64,000 nt of DNA, taken from Amycolatopsis sp. QT-25. Its GTDB lineage: Bacteria; Actinomycetota; Actinomycetes; Mycobacteriales; Pseudonocardiaceae. Position numbers and translations under genes: made by a program. The DNA is taken from assembly GCF_029369745.1 (NCBI RefSeq), contig NZ_CP120210.1:6386001-6450000 (forward strand), given 5' to 3'. The notes beneath the pieces were generated by a model. That model made no database searches and was not told the origin of the DNA. It saw only the letters and a list, made by a program, of their open reading frames with translations. Each line of letters opens with the position of its first letter. The first letter of the stretch is position 1. Shown here one piece after another: positions 1 through 8,552 of the stretch.

Positions 1-2
1 TC

Positions 3-974
3 GACGACGACAAGGCACACCAGCGTGACGTCGTCTGGCTGACCGGGGACCGCTTCTCCACGAACCCGCGTCCGCCCGCGTTGAAGGTCGCACCGCTGGG
101 TGTCGCCGGCCTGCTGCGGGAACGGGTGTTCAACCAGCACACCACCGTTCTCACGTCGGCGACGCTGACCCTGGGCGGCACGTTCGACACCATGGCCCGG
201 CAGTGGGGGCTTCCGCCCGGCGGCGCGAGGGTCGAGAAGGCACCTGGCGCGGCGACGGACAAGGCCGCTCCCGCCGACAGCGACGACGCCGAGGGCCCGA
301 AGTGGACCGGCCTCGACGTCGGCTCCCCGTTCGACCACAAACGCAACGGCATCCTCTATCTGGCCAAGCACCTTCCGCCGCCGGGGCGGGACGGATTGCA
401 GCCCTCGACCATGGACGAGCTCGCCGAGCTGATCGAGGCCGCGGGTGGGCGCACGCTCGGCCTGTTCTCCTCGATGCGCGCGGCGAAGCAGGCCACCGAG
501 GAGATGCGGGAGCGGCTCGACCTGCCGATCCTCTGTCAGGGCGACGATTCCACCGGTCTGCTGGTGCAGAAGTTCTCCGAGGACGCGCGCACCTGCCTGT
601 TCGGCACGCTGTCGCTGTGGCAGGGCGTCGACGTGCCCGGTCCGTCGCTCCAGCTCGTGGTGGTCGACAGGATCCCGTTCCCCCGCCCGGACGACCCGGT
701 CTCGTCGGCGCGGCAGCGGGCCGTGGAAGCCAGGGGCGGCAACGGTTTCCTCACCGTCGCGGCCACGCACGCCGCGCTGCTGCTCGCCCAGGGCACCGGG
801 CGGCTGCACCGGTCGGTCACCGATCGCGGCGTCGTGGCGATCCTGGACTCGCGGCTGGCCACCGCCCGCTACGGCGGATTCCTGCGTGCCTCGCTGCCGC
901 CGTTCTGGCCGACCATGGATCCGAAGGTCGCCCGCGACGCGCTGCGCCGCCTCGACGCCGCCGCCCCGGCTTGA
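3..974 (+). CDS. dinG: ATP-dependent helicase DinG, C-terminal part (5' end outside window)
   Basis: This is the C-terminal 323 codons of a DinG/XPD-type superfamily 2 DNA helicase. The frame is open from base 3, so the start lies left of the window. Visible helicase-domain-2 motifs are TSATLTLGG, GTLSLWQGVDVPG (motif V-like) and GTGRLHRS (motif VI with the arginine finger), followed by a short basic tail and a TGA. DinG helicases unwind DNA ahead of repair or replication using ATP. The iron-sulphur and Walker A regions would lie in the missing part. The next gene starts 57 bp downstream on the same strand and has its own ribosome-binding site. Confidence 0.9.
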   Translation, partial: DDDKAHQRDVVWLTGDRFSTNPRPPALKVAPLGVAGLLRERVFNQHTTVLTSATLTLGGTFDTMARQWGLPPGGARVEKAPGAATDKAAPADSDDAEGPKWTGLDVGSPFDHKRNGILYLAKHLPPPGRDGLQPSTMDELAELIEAAGGRTLGLFSSMRAAKQATEEMRERLDLPILCQGDDSTGLLVQKFSEDARTCLFGTLSLWQGVDVPGPSLQLVVVDRIPFPRPDDPVSSARQRAVEARGGNGFLTVAATHAALLLAQGTGRLHRSVTDRGVVAILDSRLATARYGGFLRASLPPFWPTMDPKVARDALRRLDAAAPA

Positions 975-1031
975 GTGGCCTGGAACACGGCCGAGTACCG
1001 TTAACGGAACGCCGAAGACAGGGAGAACCGG

Positions 1032-1385
1032 TTGTCCCACGAGTCGCCCAACGCACAATCCCGGACCGTCAGCGTCGATGACACCGGAGTGCGGCGCCAG
1101 CTCGCGGACGGCAGCGAGGAAGCCGTCACGTGGTCCGAGCTGTCCGCGGTGGTGGTCAGAGTGATTCCTGAAGGCCCGTGGAAGGAAGACGTCTTCTTCA
1201 TGCTCGCGGGCGCCGACGGCAAGGGCACCGCGATCCCCAGCGGAGACCCGGCCGCCGACGCCCTGATCGAGCGGCTCCAGACGCTGCCCGGCTTCGACAA
1301 CGAGAAGTTCATCGAGGCCATGACCACCGACGCCGACGAGGCGTACGTGGTCTGGAGCGCCGAAGGCCACGCCGCCAAACACTGA
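1032..1385 (+). CDS. Conserved hypothetical protein, 117 aa
   Basis: This is a small acidic soluble protein with no recognised domain. I chose the TTG at 1032 because GGGAGA lies about 6 nt upstream and the frame upstream is not protein-like. The middle (residues 30-75) alternates hydrophobic strands with a GPWKEDVFFML segment, suggesting a compact alpha/beta fold. There is no signal peptide or membrane segment. It follows dinG on the same strand and ends just before a palindromic hairpin that separates it from the convergent osmC-like gene. The function is unknown. Confidence 0.65.
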   Translation: MSHESPNAQSRTVSVDDTGVRRQLADGSEEAVTWSELSAVVVRVIPEGPWKEDVFFMLAGADGKGTAIPSGDPAADALIERLQTLPGFDNEKFIEAMTTDADEAYVVWSAEGHAAKH

Positions 1386-1392
1386 GCCCAAG

Positions 1393-1446
1393 TGCAAGGA
1401 AGGGCCTTTCATAGCAAATTTTGCAATGAAAGGCCCCTTCATCGCA
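1393..1446. repeat. Degenerate copy of the 55-bp palindrome; probable bidirectional terminator
   Basis: An imperfect inverted repeat has arms 1393-1417 and 1421-1446 and a core of AAGGGCCTTTCAT against ATGAAAGGCCCCTTCAT; one G is missing from the left arm. It sits between the convergent ends of the 117-aa gene (1385) and the OsmC-like gene (1458). It belongs to the same family as the perfect copies at 19994-20048 and 52116-52170. A terminator role is inferred from its position; no long T run follows. Confidence 0.7.
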
Positions 1447-1457
1447 CGCGAGGGCGG

Positions 1458-1862
1458 CTACTCGACCGGGAAACTTTCCGTGACCGGGACGCCCTTCTTC
1501 AACGTCCGGCTCACCGTGCACAGCCGCTCGATGGCCCGGTCCACCGCCCCCGCGAGCGCCTCACGCTCCGAAGCGGGCAGCGAGGACACGTCGACGTCGA
1601 AAGCCACATGGACCGCGTCGAGCTCCGAAGCGCCTTCGCGCCTGTCCGCGGTCACGCCGACCCGGAACTTCGAGTCCTCCCCGATCCGGCGCGTGATGAG
1701 GTTCTCGGCGGTGACGGCCGAGCAGCCGGCCGCCGCGATCTGCAGCAGTTCGGCGGGTGAGAAGGCGCCCTCGGCGCCCTTGCGGCCGATCACGACCTCC
1801 GCGCCGCGTTCGTTGCGGCCGATGAAGCGGTGCTCGCCGGCACGCTGGACTTCCAAAGACAC
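1458..1862 (-). CDS. OsmC/Ohr-family peroxiredoxin-like protein
   Basis: This 134-aa protein has the OsmC fold pattern. The two conserved redox cysteines are visible: C47 in an AAGCSAV helix and C115 in ERLCTVS, the spacing used by Ohr/OsmC thiol-dependent hydroperoxidases. In the family these reduce organic hydroperoxides in the cytoplasm. The start ATG is 11 bp after the stop of the upstream kinase gene on the same strand, so the two may be cotranscribed. The assignment between Ohr and OsmC subgroups is not resolved here. Confidence 0.85.
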   Translation of the reverse strand: MSLEVQRAGEHRFIGRNERGAEVVIGRKGAEGAFSPAELLQIAAAGCSAVTAENLITRRIGEDSKFRVGVTADRREGASELDAVHVAFDVDVSSLPASEREALAGAVDRAIERLCTVSRTLKKGVPVTESFPVE

Positions 1863-1872
1863 GGTTTCCCTT

Positions 1873-3621
1873 TCAGAGTGGCGGCAACCGGGGGGCGATC
1901 TCGCCGGCGAGCCGTTCCGCGGCCGGGCACATCTCCGGCGGCTTCCTGACCTTGTCCGCGACGTAGATCTCCACCGTCTCGATCATGGCACGACCGTCGC
2001 CGGTGAAGCTCCGGTGCGGGATCTCGGCCTGGCAAGCCTCCCACTCCGTCGAGATCTCGACGAAGGCCTCCCGCGATCCGAGCGCGATACGCCTGCCGCC
2101 GTCCTCGAACGGCGCCCGCTCCCGCTCGAACCGGATCGTCACCTCCGTCTCGCGATGGTTCCAGTAGCACTCCCAGCCGCCGAAGACGGGATCCGGCTTG
2201 GCCGGGCCGCCGACGATCGCCTGCGGCAGGTTCCCGCCCAGCGCGCAGGCGTCGAGGCTTCCGAGCGAACCGGCGGGGAACGGAGCGGGACGCCGCTTCA
2301 CCGGCTCCCGGTTCAGCGAGCCCGCCGCGTACGTGGCCACCGGATCGACGTAATCGCACAGATGCGCGTGCCAGTTCCTGATGTGCCGGGCGTGCACCCA
2401 GATCTGGTTACCGTCCGGCAGCGGAACACCCCGTGCGCACTTGTCTTCGGAGTCGCTGGCGATCTCGCGCACGATCAGCTGCCCTGGCCTCGGCCTGTCC
2501 AGCAACGGTGACGTCGGCCTCGTCAATTCGAGCCGGATGTCGACGATGTCCTCCTCGTCGGGGCTGAGGCGCAACCGGATCCCGCAAGAGTTGAAGTTGC
2601 CACCGGCGGTGTCCGGTTCGGGGGTACCGAGATGCTTCAGCACGACCGGATCCACCAGCGCACACGGATCCGCAGTCCGCCGGTCACCGATCGATTCGGC
2701 AGGCGGCGTGGCCGCCATCGACGCCGGTTCCCTCGTGGCGTGGAGCAGCCCGCCGATCAGCGACAGCACCGCGGCGACGGCACCGATCGCCGTGGCTCGC
2801 CTGGGCACCCGGAACCGCCGTACCCGCGCGGGAACGGCGACATCCGCGATTCCGGACAGCAGCTCGGCGGCGCGGACGGCGTCCGGCCGACCGGCGGGTT
2901 TGCGGCGCAGCAGTTCGCCCAGCACCGGCGTCAGCGATCCCGCCCGGCGGATCGGCTCCAGCGAGTACGACGTCGCCCGCCGGAGCTGGACGAACGGCCC
3001 CACGCTCGTGTCGCCCCACACCGACGTGCCCTCGACGGCGGCGAACAGCGTCGCGCCGAGTGAGAACACGTCCGCCGCGGCACCCGCCTGGCGCCCTTCG
3101 GCCATCTCGGGCGCGACGTAGCCGGGAGTGCCGACGTCGAAGCCGCCACCGGTGCGGGTCACCTCCGCCCACTGCGCGATGCCGAGGTCGGTGAGTTTGG
3201 CGGTGCCGTCGTCGGCCACCAGGACGTTGCCCGGTTTGAGGTCGCGGTGGACCATGCCCTTCTCGTGCATCGCCGCGAGCGCGGCGGCGAGCTGGACGCC
3301 GATCTTCGCCACCTTGCCGGGAGGCAGCGGCCCGTCGGTGTCGACGACGTCGGCGAGGTTGCGCGAAGGCAGGTACTCCATGACGAGCCAGCGGTCGTCG
3401 CCGTCGATCACGGCGTCGAAGACGGTGACGACGTTCGGATGGTGCAGCCCCGCGCCGATTCGCGCCTCGCGCCGGATCTGGCCACTGTCCCCGGCCCGCG
3501 AACGTTTGAGGGCGACGACCCGGCCGAGGTCGAGATCGGTGGCACGCCAGACCACGCCCATGCCCCCGGCGCCGATCCGCTCGTCCAGGCGATAGCGCCC
3601 GGCGATCAGTCGGTCACCCAT
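1873..3621 (-). CDS. Membrane Ser/Thr protein kinase with DUF3558-like extracellular region
   Basis: This 582-aa protein has an N-terminal Hanks-type kinase domain (about 9-260): a glycine loop at G17-G22, ATP-anchoring K39, catalytic HRDLKPGN with D127, D145 in a DLG motif and APE at 170-172. One membrane segment follows at about 275-293. The outside part (294-582) holds two cysteine-containing modules. The first begins around C320 (DPCALV...LGTPEP) and the second begins with DACALGG. Both resemble DUF3558 lipoprotein domains rather than PASTA repeats. The C-terminal half resembles the lipoprotein encoded at 22586-23590. The gene lies between the Pth2-like and OsmC-like genes on the same strand. 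Ligand and substrates are unknown. Confidence 0.9.
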   Translation of the reverse strand: MGDRLIAGRYRLDERIGAGGMGVVWRATDLDLGRVVALKRSRAGDSGQIRREARIGAGLHHPNVVTVFDAVIDGDDRWLVMEYLPSRNLADVVDTDGPLPPGKVAKIGVQLAAALAAMHEKGMVHRDLKPGNVLVADDGTAKLTDLGIAQWAEVTRTGGGFDVGTPGYVAPEMAEGRQAGAAADVFSLGATLFAAVEGTSVWGDTSVGPFVQLRRATSYSLEPIRRAGSLTPVLGELLRRKPAGRPDAVRAAELLSGIADVAVPARVRRFRVPRRATAIGAVAAVLSLIGGLLHATREPASMAATPPAESIGDRRTADPCALVDPVVLKHLGTPEPDTAGGNFNSCGIRLRLSPDEEDIVDIRLELTRPTSPLLDRPRPGQLIVREIASDSEDKCARGVPLPDGNQIWVHARHIRNWHAHLCDYVDPVATYAAGSLNREPVKRRPAPFPAGSLGSLDACALGGNLPQAIVGGPAKPDPVFGGWECYWNHRETEVTIRFERERAPFEDGGRRIALGSREAFVEISTEWEACQAEIPHRSFTGDGRAMIETVEIYVADKVRKPPEMCPAAERLAGEIAPRLPPL

Positions 3622-3639
3622 ATGGGGAAGTATAGGAGG

Positions 3640-4437
3640 CTAGGCCCTTCGGGCTAAGACCGTGATGGTTCCGGGATCGACTTCGGTGAATCCGGCGTCC
3701 CGGACCGCGACGACACCATCACGGCGCCACGAGCCCTCCGGATCCTCGACCGGGCACAACGCCTTCCACGTCGCGACCGGCGGGGTCCGCACCGAGCACC
3801 GGAACCCCGTCTCGGCCCAGGGCGCCCGTTCGGCTTCGTCCAGCAGCGAGGCCAGGATCATGGTCGCGTGCCCGACCTGGGCGGCGCCCTTGCCGACGGT
3901 CATCGAGACTTCGGGGTTCAGCAGCAACCTCGGGAGCCCGTCCGGCGCGGGTCCCGGTTCGTCGGCCGGGAGTTCGCTCCCGGAGATCTGCAACCGCGAC
4001 ACCTCTTTCGGGGTGTCGACGACGCGGCAAGGCAGCAACGCCCGCGCCTCGGCACCGTCCACCTCGATCGTGCTGCCCGGCAATTCCTGGACGGCCCGCC
4101 AATGCGCACCGCGCGCACGCCGGGCGACCTTGCGGATCCGGCCGTCGACCCAGGCCTTGAGCGGCTCGTGCCAATCTCCGTCGGGCTCGGCGCGTTCGTC
4201 GAGACAGACCGCGACCGCGGCCGCCGCGGCGGCTTCCAGCAACGCGGTCCGCGACGGCGGTTCCGCGCGTTCCATCCGCAGGATCACCGGCATGGCGCGG
4301 ACCTCGGCGGGATCCTCGTCGGAGGTGTCTTCCGCTCGAAGTGCACTTTCCCGCTGAGAGCGCATCAGCACCGTGCTCTCCGCGGGGAGGCCGAACCAGT
4401 ACGCGTAGCGCGCGGCCAACGGCTCCAGCACGCTCAC
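3640..4437 (-). CDS. Peptidyl-tRNA hydrolase 2-like protein
   Basis: This 265-aa protein has a C-terminal part (about 170-265) with the Pth2 signature: MTVGKGAAQVGHA, matching the lysine/GK-A-Q-xGHA active-site loop of archaeal/eukaryotic-type peptidyl-tRNA hydrolases. The N-terminal 160 residues are a helical region without a recognised fold. The GTG start at 4437 overlaps the serB stop codon as GTGA, a 4-bp overlap typical of translational coupling. The frame stays open much further upstream, but that part is antisense to nothing useful and out of frame with serB. It is probably a minor tRNA-recycling or related hydrolase; the substrate is not proven. Confidence 0.75.
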   Translation of the reverse strand: MSVLEPLAARYAYWFGLPAESTVLMRSQRESALRAEDTSDEDPAEVRAMPVILRMERAEPPSRTALLEAAAAAAVAVCLDERAEPDGDWHEPLKAWVDGRIRKVARRARGAHWRAVQELPGSTIEVDGAEARALLPCRVVDTPKEVSRLQISGSELPADEPGPAPDGLPRLLLNPEVSMTVGKGAAQVGHATMILASLLDEAERAPWAETGFRCSVRTPPVATWKALCPVEDPEGSWRRDGVVAVRDAGFTEVDPGTITVLARRA

Positions 4438-5663
4438 GGCCGCGAAAGCTCGAGTCCGTCGGCCGCGTCGGCGGCCTCGATCTCGGCCCTGGTGACCCCG
4501 AGCAGGAACAGCACGGCGTCGAGGTACGGATGCGAAAGCGCGGTGTCGGCGACCTCGCGCAGCGCGGGCTTCGCGTTGAAGGCGACACCCATTCCGGCGA
4601 CCGAGAGCATGTCGATGTCGTTCGCCCCGTCGCCGACCGCGACGCACTGCTCCAGCGAGATCTCGTACTCGTCGGCGAACCGGCGCAGCGCCGTCGCCTT
4701 GCCCGCGCGGTCGACGATCTCCCCGATCACCCGGCCGGTGAGCTTGCCGTCGACCACTTCGAGTTCGTTCGCGGCGGCGAAGTCGAGCCCGAGGTCGTTC
4801 ACGAGGGACTGGATGATCTTGGTGAAACCGCCCGAAACGACCCCACAGCGGAATCCCATCCGCTTCAGCGTGCGGATGGTCGTGCGCGCGCCGGGGGTGA
4901 GTTCGATGGACGCGGCGACCTCGTCGAGCACCGTCTCCGGAAGCCCTTCCAGCAGCGCGACGCGGCGCTCCAGCGACTCGGCGAAGTTCAGCTCGCCGCG
5001 CATCGCGGCCTCGGTGATCTCGCGGACCTGCGGTTCGACACCGGCGTGCGCGCCCAGCATCTCGATGACCTCCCCCTGAATGAGGGTGGAATCGACGTCG
5101 AAGACGACCAGCCGCTTGGCGCGGCGGGCGAGCCCGGCGCGCTCGACCGAGATGTCGATCCCGGCCTCGACGGCGGCGTCCGCCAACGCGGTGCGCAGCG
5201 CGGCGTCGGCCTCCGGAGTGTCCTGGGCGAGCGAGGCGAACAGCTCCAGCCCGGTGACCGGATAGTCGGCGACACTGCGGATCGAGTCGATGTTGACGTC
5301 CAGCGCGGCGAGGCGGCGCGCGACGTCGGAGAACGCCCGCGCGGTGACCGGGCGGCCGAGCATCAGCAGGACATGCGTCGAGTCCTTTTTCCCGATGGCG
5401 AACGGGTCGGCGCCGATGGCCGAGCCGATCTTCACCTCGACCTGCATCCCGACGGACGCCATGGCCTGCTCGACGTATTCCTGCAAGCCTTCGGGATCGC
5501 GGTACACCCCGGCGAGCACGCCGAGCACCAGCTGGCCGCGGATCACGACCTGCTCGACGTCGAGCACGTCGACGTCGTGGCGCGACAGCACGGCGAACAG
5601 CACCGAGGACACACCCGGTTTGTCGGGACCGGTGGTGGTGATGAGAACTGGTGTCTGCGTCAC
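4434..5663 (-). CDS. serB: Phosphoserine phosphatase SerB with tandem ACT domains
   Basis: This 409-aa enzyme of serine biosynthesis hydrolyses O-phosphoserine. Two ACT-type regulatory domains occupy about residues 1-90 and 95-170. The HAD catalytic domain begins at RLVVFDVDST with nucleophile D189 and acid/base D191, and later shows VSGGFTK and VGDGANDIDM motifs that bind phosphate and Mg. The length matches mycobacterial SerB2 (about 409 aa), whose ACT domains bind serine. ctaD lies just upstream on the same strand, the same neighbour order as in mycobacteria, but a terminator separates the two. The downstream Pth2-like gene overlaps it by 4 bp. Confidence 0.95.
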   Translation of the reverse strand: MTQTPVLITTTGPDKPGVSSVLFAVLSRHDVDVLDVEQVVIRGQLVLGVLAGVYRDPEGLQEYVEQAMASVGMQVEVKIGSAIGADPFAIGKKDSTHVLLMLGRPVTARAFSDVARRLAALDVNIDSIRSVADYPVTGLELFASLAQDTPEADAALRTALADAAVEAGIDISVERAGLARRAKRLVVFDVDSTLIQGEVIEMLGAHAGVEPQVREITEAAMRGELNFAESLERRVALLEGLPETVLDEVAASIELTPGARTTIRTLKRMGFRCGVVSGGFTKIIQSLVNDLGLDFAAANELEVVDGKLTGRVIGEIVDRAGKATALRRFADEYEISLEQCVAVGDGANDIDMLSVAGMGVAFNAKPALREVADTALSHPYLDAVLFLLGVTRAEIEAADAADGLELSRP

Positions 5664-5691
5664 GGGGGTCAGTCTCCCTCAACCAAGTACG

Positions 5692-5735
5692 AAAAAGGCG
5701 CGTGCCTTGCCCCTGTGTGAGGCAAGGCACGCGCC
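5692..5735 (-). terminator. Intrinsic terminator of ctaD
   Basis: A perfect 15-bp stem has arms 5697-5711 and 5721-5735 (GGCGCGTGCCTTGCC type) with a 9-nt loop. On the minus strand it is followed by five T residues (5696-5692). It lies 17 bp after the ctaD stop, so it is a canonical rho-independent terminator that isolates ctaD from serB. Confidence 0.92.
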
Positions 5736-5751
5736 GATTCCGCTGATCGGG

Positions 5752-7530
5752 TCACTTCTCGCTGGAGTTGTCCTTGGAGTGGTCACCCGGTATGGCCGCC
5801 TCGGTGAGCACCTGGGACGGCGCGCTGTGGGAGTTGACCTTCTGCTGTCCGAAGAAGCCGATCTCACCCTCCTTGTGCATGCGCTCGACCATATGCGGAT
5901 AGTGCAGCTCGAACGCCGGCCGCTCGGACCGGATTCGCGGCAGCTCGGTGAAGTTGTGCCGCGGCGGCGGGCAGGACGTCGCCCATTCGAGCGAGTTGCC
6001 GTAACCCCACGGGTCGTCCACCGTGACGATCTCGCCGTACCGGTAGCTCTTGAAGACGTTCCAGATGAACGGCAGCGTCGAGGCACCGAGGATGTACGCG
6101 CCGATCGTCGAGATCGTGTTCAGCGTGGTGAACCCGTCCGACTGCAGGTAGTCCGCGTACCGGCGCGGCATGCCTTCGGCACCCAGCCAGTGCTGCACCA
6201 GGAACGTGGCGTGGAAACCGATGAAGGTGGTCCAGAAGTGCCACTTGCCGAGCTTCTCGTCCATCATGCGGCCGGTGATCTTCGGGAACCAGAAGTAGAT
6301 CCCGGCGAAGGTGGCGAACACGATCGTGCCGTAGAGCACGTAGTGGAAGTGCGCGACGACGAAGTAGCTGTCGGACACGTGGAAGTCGATCGCCGGCGCG
6401 GCCAGCATGATGCCGGTCAGCCCGCCGAAGAGGAACGTGACGATGAAGCCCATCGAGAAGATCATCGGCGTCTCGAAGGACAGCTGGCCCTTCCACATCG
6501 TGCCGATCCAGTTGAAGAACTTCACGCCGGTCGGGACCGCGATCAGGAAGGTCATGAAGGAGAAGAACGGCAGCAGCACGGCGCCGGTCGCGTACATGTG
6601 GTGCGCCCACACGGCCACCGACAGCGCGGCGATCGCCAGTGTCGCCCAGACCAAGCCCTTGTAACCGAAGATCGGCTTGCGGCTGAAGACCGGGAAGATC
6701 TCCGACACGATCCCGAAGAACGGCAGGGCGACGATGTAGACCTCTGGATGGCCGAAGAACCAGAACAGGTGTTGCCAGAGGATCACACCGCCGTTCGCGG
6801 GATCGAACACGTGCGCCCCGAGATGCCGGTCCGCCAGCAGGCCCATCAGGGCCGCGGTCAGGATGGGGAACGCCAGCAGGATCAGGAGGCTGGTGACCAG
6901 GATGTTCCAGGTGAAGATCGGCATCCGGTACATCGTCATGCCGGGGGCGCGCAGGCAGATCACCGTGGTGATCATGTTGACGCCACCGAGGATGGTGCCG
7001 AGACCGGAGACGACCAGACCGGAGATCCACAGGTCGGCGCCGACGCCGGGCGAGTGGATGGCGTCCGACAGCGGGGTGTAGGCGAACCAGCCGAAGTCGG
7101 CGGCGCCACCCGGGGTCAGGAAGCCGGACATCACGATCAGGCCGCCGAAGAGGTACAGCCAGTACGAGAAAGCGTTCAGCCGCGGGAAGGCGACGTCGGG
7201 CGAACCGATCTGCAGCGGCAGGATGAAGTTCGCGAAACCGAAGAGGATCGGCGTCGCGTACAGCAGCAGCATGACCGTGCCGTGCATGGTGAACAGCTGG
7301 TTGTACTGCTCCTGCGAAAGGAACTGCTGCCCGGGACGGGCCAGCTCGGAACGGATCAGCATCGCCATCGCGCCGCCCACCATGAAGAAGGCGAACGACG
7401 TGACCAGATACATGATGCCGATTTGCTTGTGGTCCGTCGTGCGGAACAACCGCAGCAGGTACGAACCCTTGACCGACTCCCGCGCGGGGTACGGGCGCGT
7501 GGCGATCGGCTTGGGGGCTACGGCCGTCAC
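5752..7530 (-). CDS. ctaD: Cytochrome c oxidase subunit I (aa3-type)
   Basis: This is the catalytic heme-copper subunit of terminal oxidase, with 12 expected membrane helices and about 592 aa. Clear family segments are TTDHKQIG near the start, WQHLFWFFGHPEVYIV (the Cu-B histidine and cross-linked tyrosine region), AHHMYATG, and VAHFHYVLYGT for heme ligation. I chose the GTG at 7530 (MTAVAPKP...) because GGAGG lies about 5-9 nt upstream. An in-frame GTG at 7545 would add five residues. It reduces O2 to water and pumps protons. It is monocistronic, with its own terminator at 5697-5735. Confidence 0.95.
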   Translation of the reverse strand: MTAVAPKPIATRPYPARESVKGSYLLRLFRTTDHKQIGIMYLVTSFAFFMVGGAMAMLIRSELARPGQQFLSQEQYNQLFTMHGTVMLLLYATPILFGFANFILPLQIGSPDVAFPRLNAFSYWLYLFGGLIVMSGFLTPGGAADFGWFAYTPLSDAIHSPGVGADLWISGLVVSGLGTILGGVNMITTVICLRAPGMTMYRMPIFTWNILVTSLLILLAFPILTAALMGLLADRHLGAHVFDPANGGVILWQHLFWFFGHPEVYIVALPFFGIVSEIFPVFSRKPIFGYKGLVWATLAIAALSVAVWAHHMYATGAVLLPFFSFMTFLIAVPTGVKFFNWIGTMWKGQLSFETPMIFSMGFIVTFLFGGLTGIMLAAPAIDFHVSDSYFVVAHFHYVLYGTIVFATFAGIYFWFPKITGRMMDEKLGKWHFWTTFIGFHATFLVQHWLGAEGMPRRYADYLQSDGFTTLNTISTIGAYILGASTLPFIWNVFKSYRYGEIVTVDDPWGYGNSLEWATSCPPPRHNFTELPRIRSERPAFELHYPHMVERMHKEGEIGFFGQQKVNSHSAPSQVLTEAAIPGDHSKDNSSEK

Positions 7531-7666
7531 TCCTGCCTCCAACACTCAAACCTTGTGGTGGTCAATGTTCTGCCGTCGGCCGGGGTTCGAGACCCATTCC
7601 GGCGGCTAAGAAGGATCGTAGCCCTCACTACCGACAGTCGCGCGCACCGGCTGGCAAGATCGCGCC

Positions 7667-8503
7667 GTGACCGACGAACACACGCGTGCGGGAGTGGCCG
7701 CGGCGATCGCCGTCGGTGTTCGGCACGGGCTGCCGACCGGCGCCCCCGAGGTGCTGCACTTCAAGTCGAACGTGCTGGTGAGGCTGGGTCCGGTGGTGGC
7801 GCGGGTGCCCGGCACCACACGCCTCGCGCGTGCTTCCCCCGAAGACTGGCTCGCGCGCGACGTCGAGCTGTCGAAGCACCTCACGGAACGTGCTGTGCTC
7901 GTCGTCTCACCCACCACCGATCCCCCGGCCGGACCGCATTTCGCCCACGGTCTTCCGGTCACTCTCTGGCATTACACGCCGCACGAACCGGGGCACACGC
8001 TGTCGCCGCGCGAGGTGGCGCTTTCACTCGCCCGGGTGCACGCCGCGCTCGCGGACTACCCCGGTGAACTGCCCGAACTCGGCCCGGTCCGCGAATTCCG
8101 GACGCTGCTCGACCGGCACGGTTCCGCCATGTCCGGCGCGGCGCCCCGGTTGTCCGAAGAACTCGAACGGGTCGCGGCGGCGCTCCCGGCGGACGAGGTC
8201 CGGCCGCTGCACGGGGACGCCCATCGGGGGAACGTCATCGCGACGGCGGCCGGACCGTGCTGGCTCGACTTCGAGGACACCTGGCGCGGACCGCTCGGCT
8301 GGGATCTCGGCGTGCTCTACGCGGAGGCCGGTTCCGCGACTTTGGACGCGTACCCGGCGGACGTGACACCGTCGTCGTTGGAGCCGTTCATCGCCCTGCG
8401 GCGGTTGTTCGAGGTGCCCTGGCGATTCGTGATCGCGCGGCGGTTCCCCGAGCGGCTCCCGGAGGCCGAGGCCGCCCTGGAGCGCTACTTCCAGCGCAAT
8501 TAG
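7667..8503 (+). CDS. Aminoglycoside phosphotransferase-fold kinase
   Basis: This 278-aa protein has the APH/choline-kinase fold. The Brenner-type catalytic loop is LHGDAHRGNV (about residue 181) and the metal-binding motif is CWLDFEDT, followed by GPLGWDLG. The family phosphorylates small hydroxylated molecules or antibiotics; the actual substrate cannot be read from sequence. The GTG start at 7667 directly follows GATCGCGCC, with no strong ribosome-binding site. It diverges from ctaD, and its stop codon is embedded in the left arm of a perfect 22-bp hairpin. Confidence 0.8.
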   Translation: MTDEHTRAGVAAAIAVGVRHGLPTGAPEVLHFKSNVLVRLGPVVARVPGTTRLARASPEDWLARDVELSKHLTERAVLVVSPTTDPPAGPHFAHGLPVTLWHYTPHEPGHTLSPREVALSLARVHAALADYPGELPELGPVREFRTLLDRHGSAMSGAAPRLSEELERVAAALPADEVRPLHGDAHRGNVIATAAGPCWLDFEDTWRGPLGWDLGVLYAEAGSATLDAYPADVTPSSLEPFIALRRLFEVPWRFVIARRFPERLPEAEAALERYFQRN

Positions 8504-8550
8504 TCACCTACTTGCGAAGGGGTATCTCCGCAAGTAGGTGACTAATTGCG
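8495..8550. terminator. Perfect 22-bp hairpin of family B between convergent genes
   Basis: The arms are 8495-8516 and 8529-8550, each a perfect complement (begins CGCAATTAGTCACC) with a 12-nt loop. The left arm contains the TAG stop of the APH-type gene, and the right arm ends 3 bp before the stop of the glycosyltransferase remnant. Related hairpins lie at 12223-12286, 27327-27392 and 39941-40004. A bidirectional terminator is inferred from position; no U tract is present. Confidence 0.8.
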
Positions 8551-8552
8551 GG

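Noticed and set aside
4438..5730. Long open frame extending the Pth2-like gene upstream, antisense-free but overlapping serB in another frame
   Set aside because: The translated part is Arg/Ala-rich GC-frame shadow; serB is clearly real, and the GTG at 4437 overlapping its stop explains the downstream gene.
5290..8067. Plus-strand open frame of 925 codons
   Set aside because: It is antisense to ctaD and serB; composition is typical of a GC-rich shadow frame.
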